NCBI GenBank assembly: GCA_947561395.2
Contig: OX387186.1
Coordinates: forward strand, 42,675,220 to 42,739,219
Source of the DNA: Buxus sempervirens
Lineage: Eukaryota > Streptophyta > Magnoliopsida > Buxales > Buxaceae
DNA length: 64,000 nucleotides
Reading direction: 5' to 3'
The position numbers were made by a program, and so were the translations under genes. Below are positions 58,768 through 64,000 of this stretch, in pieces. Every line of letters begins with the position of its first letter. Position 1 is the first letter of the stretch. The notes beneath the pieces were generated by a model. The model was not told where the DNA came from, made no database searches, and worked only from the letters and a program-made list of their open reading frames with translations.

Positions 58768-61179
58768 TGTGAGACATGGAAATGTCATCTAGGATGACTT
58801 CCGATATCGTCATACGAGGATCGATAAAAATAAAGAGTCGCCACCATCCATCTTAAGGTGTGAATGGACGCCAAAGGGTTCATCAAAACCAAATAGAGTC
58901 AAAGTAGCTCTAATACAAGAAAAAATCCAGAGATCAGGTAAGGGAAATTATTTATGAGCGGGGGAAGGTGTTAGGCACCCCCACTCATCCGTCTAAGATG
59001 GTTGCCACATGCTTGCTTATGCTAAGGATTGTTTGCTGATCAAAAACGACAAAGGTTGCTTAAAAGTAAACAAAATGTAAATGATTATTCCACATGAGTA
59101 GTCCAATAAATATGAACTCTCTCCATGGATATATCACTTCTTAGAACTTCATGAGTGAGGGAAAATCCAAGTAAAATTTGAAAAAAAAACCAAACCAAGG
59201 CAAATCTGGAAAAATCAGACTAAAAGAGCTTGAAAGCTTTGATTAACCATAACTCACTCAATTTAAATCCAAATCTAATGAAACCAAAGCCATTTGAAAA
59301 TTGGTATATAGTAGAATATACAGTAAAAATTTCAGCTCAATCCGATTCAAAATGAGAGAGATATCCACATCTTAAATCTGCTATTATATCTTAGAAAAAG
59401 TGTTAAGTAGGCATTTTCAAAGTCCTATTCGTGGAGTTTGGCTCAATAAAAATCCATGAAAATTTGCATGGAAGAAGTATGTGGTGCCATCTTTCCAAAG
59501 AGATAAGCCTCACCCCAAACTCTATCCTGATGTGGCTTGTGTGCTCTCTTGAACAGGCCTAGAAGACCACAGATTAGCTCTGGACTATGCCAGCGAGCAG
59601 CTCTGAGTCAATCTAGCACACAAGGCACAAAACAGATCAAAATCTGCTAAAACCAGTTGGAAATGAAAATAGACTTCTTAAAGAAAACTCAGAAACTAGA
59701 ATCACTCGAAACGGATTAAAATTGAGTAAATAGTGCACCATCAAAGCGGCAAGTTCAGCAATCTGGGCTGAACTGACTTACAGACTTTTGACAGATGGTG
59801 TCAAAAATTGGCTCCATAAAAGTAAACGAAAATTTCCAGATATGAAGTAGGCCAACTCATCTATCACATGTCTTTGGAATCACTCAAAAATTCATCCGGA
59901 GGATGAAGTTATGAGCATTCTAAGACAGGCCACAGATGCTGCCCTGTTTTGAAATATTTGAAGAGAAAAGCCAAACTAGTGTATGTGTGCAAGTGAATTC
60001 GACCAAAACACTTAGAAATCCATCAAAATCATCTCATGAAGTTCTAAAATTCATTCTAAAGCCAATAATCTCAGATTTCCCGTATTAAGCACGGAAATCC
60101 TAGATCTAGCTTCTTTGGTGAAAAATGGTGAAAAGTGTGTGAATATGTGGAAATCCATTCCCTAGGAGAAGTTTGGAATCCATTGCTATTGAGAGCAAGG
60201 ATTGACTCAACTTCTCTAGAAACACATGCAAAAACATCAAAAAATAAACATCCATAGGTTCAAAATGACCACATAGCATGCTCTTCATCACTTGTAGGTT
60301 CTAAGCCTAGAGGATCCATTCCTACTTCTTTTTCCCAAGGCTTTCTCTTCACGTTTTACGGTTAGAGAGGATTCCCAGGTACTTTGGAAGAGGTTTGGGG
60401 CTTCAAAAATGCAAAAAGAGGCCTTACACTACAGAAAGGTAGAAGATGGGAGTTGGGATTGTAAAGAGAGTGCTGGAAAATCAAAGGAGCTTTACCATGG
60501 TAGCTTGAGCACTTGAGTAGATAATCCAGCAGAGTTTCTCCTCTTCTTGCAGAGCTTCTATGCTTCAAATTGCCAACCATTTGCAAGAGGAGGACCCCTC
60601 TATTTATAGGCAAAACCAGGGTAGAAGAGTCCCAACGGTATGCCAAAAAAGCCTTCTAGATTATTCCAATTTTCCTCCAAGGCTTGAATTGGAGTAATTC
60701 AGCAAGTTTCGGAGGGTGAAGTAGGGAGTTCAAGTCCTTGAGAGAGAGGTAATATGCGTAAATAAGGCTCAGAGATCGAGCCATTTCGCAAATCCCCGAA
60801 ACAGCCAAAACCGTATACTCAATGCGGTTTCAACATAACCGTCACTATATGTGCGGTTTCTATGCAAATTCAACCAAACCGCACATACAGGACGGTTCAA
60901 TTCAGTTACGCTCGTCATGATTGCTGTCGACGTGTCCCAATGGCCGAAGCTTCCGGAAACCACGTGGCAACCCGCGCGATAAGCATGAATATAAACCGTG
61001 CTGTGTATACGGTTACAACCGCACATACAGAGCGGTTGAGACCAAAATAACAAAAACCGCGTATTTAGTACGGTTCACACCATTTTTGAGAGTTTTTGAC
61101 AAATGTCAATGCTCAAATAAAACATTTAAAGTTCCTTTTGAATATTCTCTTATATTGAGGTGCAATTTGGGGTGTCTAC
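58768..61179 (+). mobile_element. Nested solo LTR, Tat/Ogre-like
   Basis: A 2412-bp sequence starting TGTGAGACATGG and ending GGGGTGTCTAC, with GGGTAC on both sides (58762-58767 and 61180-61185); as LTRs usually end CA, the last base may be lost or counted in the duplication. The words AGAGTCGCCACC and GTGTTAGGCACCCC near the start recall Tat/Ogre LTRs. A cluster of AACCGCACATACAG words in both orientations lies at 60809-61075. Confidence 0.75.
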
Positions 61180-61475
61180 GGGTACCATGGGTATACCTGG
61201 GAATTACTATAGGTACACATAAGTCTAATTTTTCAGAATTTGATTTCCAATTCATTTAAGCGAATTGGAGAGTATCTTAGACAATTGGAATTGAGAAATA
61301 ACATTAATTAAACTTACCTTAATAACTTTCATAAAGTTCAATTGATTTCTCTAAATCCTCAAGAATAATCCACATTTACCTCATCTTCATAACACAAATA
61401 CTTAATTAGTCTAACAATCACACTTTAGATAATTAATCTTAATAATTAAGATATAATCCGGGTCGGGGTTTTACA

Positions 61476-62272
61476 CAATGACTCGGTTATCTCTTACCAG
61501 CCCATGTGTGGGTGCTCCACTTGGGGTAATGACCATATTCTAGCTTCTACCAGTGAGTCGTGAGGTGGCAAAATGGTTAAGGGTGGTTATCCCGATTAAC
61601 AGACACATTAATCCATGAGTCCTGCAGAAACACTATTATATTGAGATTTGTTTTGTTATAATGAACTGTTTCTTCACATGGATTTGATATGGATTAGACA
61701 CAAAGCATATGAGCATGTTTCTTTTTTTTTATTTGAAAATTTCATAAAATATTTCTTACTATGCATTTTGCTACTCGCTGGGACATTAGTCTCACTCATG
61801 CTTTGTTTTTATCGGTTTTGTTTTCAAATCCTGCTGGTGAGCCACGTACTGGGCACATTTAAGAGTGACCGGGAGTATAGACTGGAGGATTATTTCCACC
61901 CGATGTAGGCATTCTCATTATGACAATCATGGGCTTGTTATATTTTTGGACTAGTTTGATGTATTTTGGACTGAAGGATTAATTTTTTTATATGACTATA
62001 TGAGAGAAGGAGAGATTGTGAGTTTCTAGTTACCCTGTTGTTCATGATCCTTATAATTACCAATGATGCACCAGTTTATATGCACAGGGGATATTATTTT
62101 GGATTGGATGGCCTATGTACGCACACAACCACCTTTCCTTGTCTAATGCACTCCGATAAATTGTCTTATATTGCTATATCTTTGTTTATTAGGTTCTTGT
62201 AGGCCCATATGTAGTGCTCAGGGATGGGTTTGGTGCCTTTAATGGTTAGACCCTATTCCGGGGCGCTACATT
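61476..62272 (-). mobile_element. LTR remnant, start of unit D
   Basis: Nearly identical to 37735-38531; its end GGGGCGCTACA at 62262-62272 retains the family terminus better than the other copies. Confidence 0.65.
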
Positions 62273-63801
62273 TACTTTGTTTATTAATAAGCATGTTATA
62301 GACAATCGCTGAAACCAAATCAAGCATCAAACCAAATCATTCTTCTTTTTCTTTTTTTCTACCTATGTATAAACATTTAATATCAATATTACATTTTCTT
62401 GTCATTGCCATGAGTGTAATAAAATGCGACCAAATTAAAGAAATCCTATTTACTGTTATTTTAAATAATTTTAATTAAATAATATAAATCAAAATTATTA
62501 ACAATAATAATTTCGTGTATTTACTCACTTTTCTTGAATATATAATTCAAGAATTACATATACTCTTATCTAAAATAATTTCAATTAAATAAAGTAAAAT
62601 TATTGCAAACAAAAATTTTGTATTTAGAATATTAAGTAAGAGAATTATAATTCTAAATTTTTTACTTCCACTTTAATAAAACAATAATATAATCTTAATT
62701 AAAATTTAAACCTCAAATTTTCTTTTCCAAAATAATTACAATTAAAATAATTATAGTCATTTTAATAATCATTAACAAATTAATAAGAGATTATTTAAAA
62801 TATTAATTAATAATGCATAGGAAACTTTTAATTTTAATTAAAGATTTTTTTTTCCAATAAATATTACCATCATTCATCTTACAATACTTCTTCTCCAATA
62901 CTTAACTAAAAGTATTTTAACTTACAAGAATTTTATTTTAAAGAATTTTTGGTTATATATATAATTTCAAAATGACCTTTTTTTGTTATTGCTTTGAATC
63001 TAATAAAATCATACTAAATTAGATAAACCACAATGACATTTATGTAAGAGAATTTTAATTCAATAATATAGACTTGAATTATTAATAACAATGACTTCGT
63101 GCATTTATCCACTTGTAGAATATAGATTTTAAAAATTACTTTTATTTATCTAAATAAATTTTAAATAAAATAAGACAAAGAAAAAAAAAAGACAATGACT
63201 AAGAAAATTAATCAATAAATTATATAATGAATATAATTTTTACTATGATGATATTTGTTTAATGAAATTGGAAGAAAATAGAGGACTTCACCTATAATTT
63301 TATGATTGATTTTATATTATTTTATTAAAATTAACATTATCCTTTCTTGACGCATTAAAATTAGCCTTTACCCTTTCTTGACTCCCACTAGCAAATCTTA
63401 ATGAAAAAAGAATATCATCCTATCATAAACATAAACAATTTTCTAAGTAATATGAAATTATTTTAATTTTTACTTAATAATGAAGGATGATATTTTTATT
63501 TTGTCTGTATCTTATATTTTTAGTAATAATGATTTCTTATATCAGTATAATTTTTATTTTTTATATTATTTTCATTGAAAGAATCTTTATGCTTCTGAGT
63601 TTAATTAGTTTAAATATATGTTGCAAAAAAAAAATTTTTATTTTGTAATAAAGCAATCTATTTAAAAAACTTATATATTGACCGTATTAAAATAAATTCT
63701 TTTTACTTTGTATATATATATAATTCTCAATTTTTATTACGTTTATATTAAAGAATTAAGAACATTTTATATATATTTATTTATACATCTATATCTATCT
63801 A

Positions 63802-63849
<48 letters not shown>

Positions 63850-64000
63850 TTAGAAATTAGAATTATTAAAATTATTAGTAGTTAAATACGTGTCAGAGAA
63901 GAACTCTAGCTACAAGCCAACAGTTGAGTAGTTTATTTATTTAGATATAGAATATAATAGAATTGCTGAATTCGCATTGGAGAAGAACTCAACAATATGC
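62273..64000. other. AT-rich upstream DNA of unit D
   Basis: Matches 38532-40299 of unit C. An (AT)n run lies at 63806-63847, and the window stops within the first copy of the promoter module (63960-64000). By position the fourth SKP1-like ATG should lie about 228 bases past the window. No gene within. Confidence 0.75.

Larger units (their letters stand above)
55900..61475 (+). mobile_element. Solo LTR, TGTAGCACCCC family, with a second LTR nested
   Basis: Starts TGTAGCACCCCGG and ends GGGTCGGGGTTTTACA. The flanks CAATA (55895-55899) and CAATG (61476-61480) are a target duplication with one change; the empty site is near 37730. Without the nested LTR it is about 3.16 kb. Contents: a 45-bp tandem repeat (56640-56880), CGTTCGGGCATTGAGG words (57489-57560), and degenerate GGGTACCTTAG words (58060-58767 and 61180-61220). 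No coding region. Confidence 0.75.

Overview
The window is plant nuclear DNA, almost certainly from a eudicot. The evidence is a set of plant-type transposons (a Sirevirus-like Ty1/copia element, a plant L1-type LINE with an RNase H tail, long solo LTRs that open with TGTAACGCCCC-like words, a Cassandra element whose LTRs carry 5S rRNA sequence, a MULE with a MuDR-type PB1 exon, a CACTA end and a hAT MITE), AT-rich spacers and plant-type SKP1 genes. No ordinary multi-exon host gene is complete here. The genome source cannot be named from the sequence.

Layout. 1-3847: right part of a CACTA transposon that carries host exon fragments, one clearly from RNA polymerase subunit RPB5; it has inserted into a copia integrase. 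3851-7743: minus-strand copia element (gag, protease, start of integrase, primer-binding site, 5' LTR), itself inserted in an LTR remnant. 7744-14700: first SKP1-like unit (unit A), split by a 3.3 kb solo LTR. 14700-16050: copia and LINE debris. About 16400-25762: one L1-type LINE, split by a copia solo LTR at the ORF1/ORF2 junction and by a 2.3 kb solo LTR in the endonuclease. 26300-37734: unit B. 37735-55899: unit C. 55900-61475: a solo LTR with a second solo LTR nested in it. 61476-64000: start of unit D, whose gene should begin about 230 bases past the window end.

Units B, C and D are tandem copies of a segment of about 12.9 kb once later insertions are subtracted. Each unit holds, in order, a minus-strand LTR remnant, about 2 kb of AT-rich DNA, a triplicated TATA-containing promoter motif, a short SKP1-like gene of about 139 codons that has the cullin-binding POZ part but lacks the F-box-binding C-terminus, an internally deleted MULE with a solo LTR inside it, and a hAT MITE. 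The three visible genes are nearly identical, and copy A has lost its last codons through a 247-base deletion.

Insertions can be ordered. MULE, its inner solo LTR and the hAT MITE are shared by B and C and so predate the duplication. The 33620-34782 LTR (B only) and the 43080-47172 LTR, the Cassandra composite and the 55900-61475 LTR pair (C only) came later. Target-site duplications are visible for almost every LTR, so most boundaries are given to the base. All statements come from reading the sequence by eye; no alignment or database search was run.
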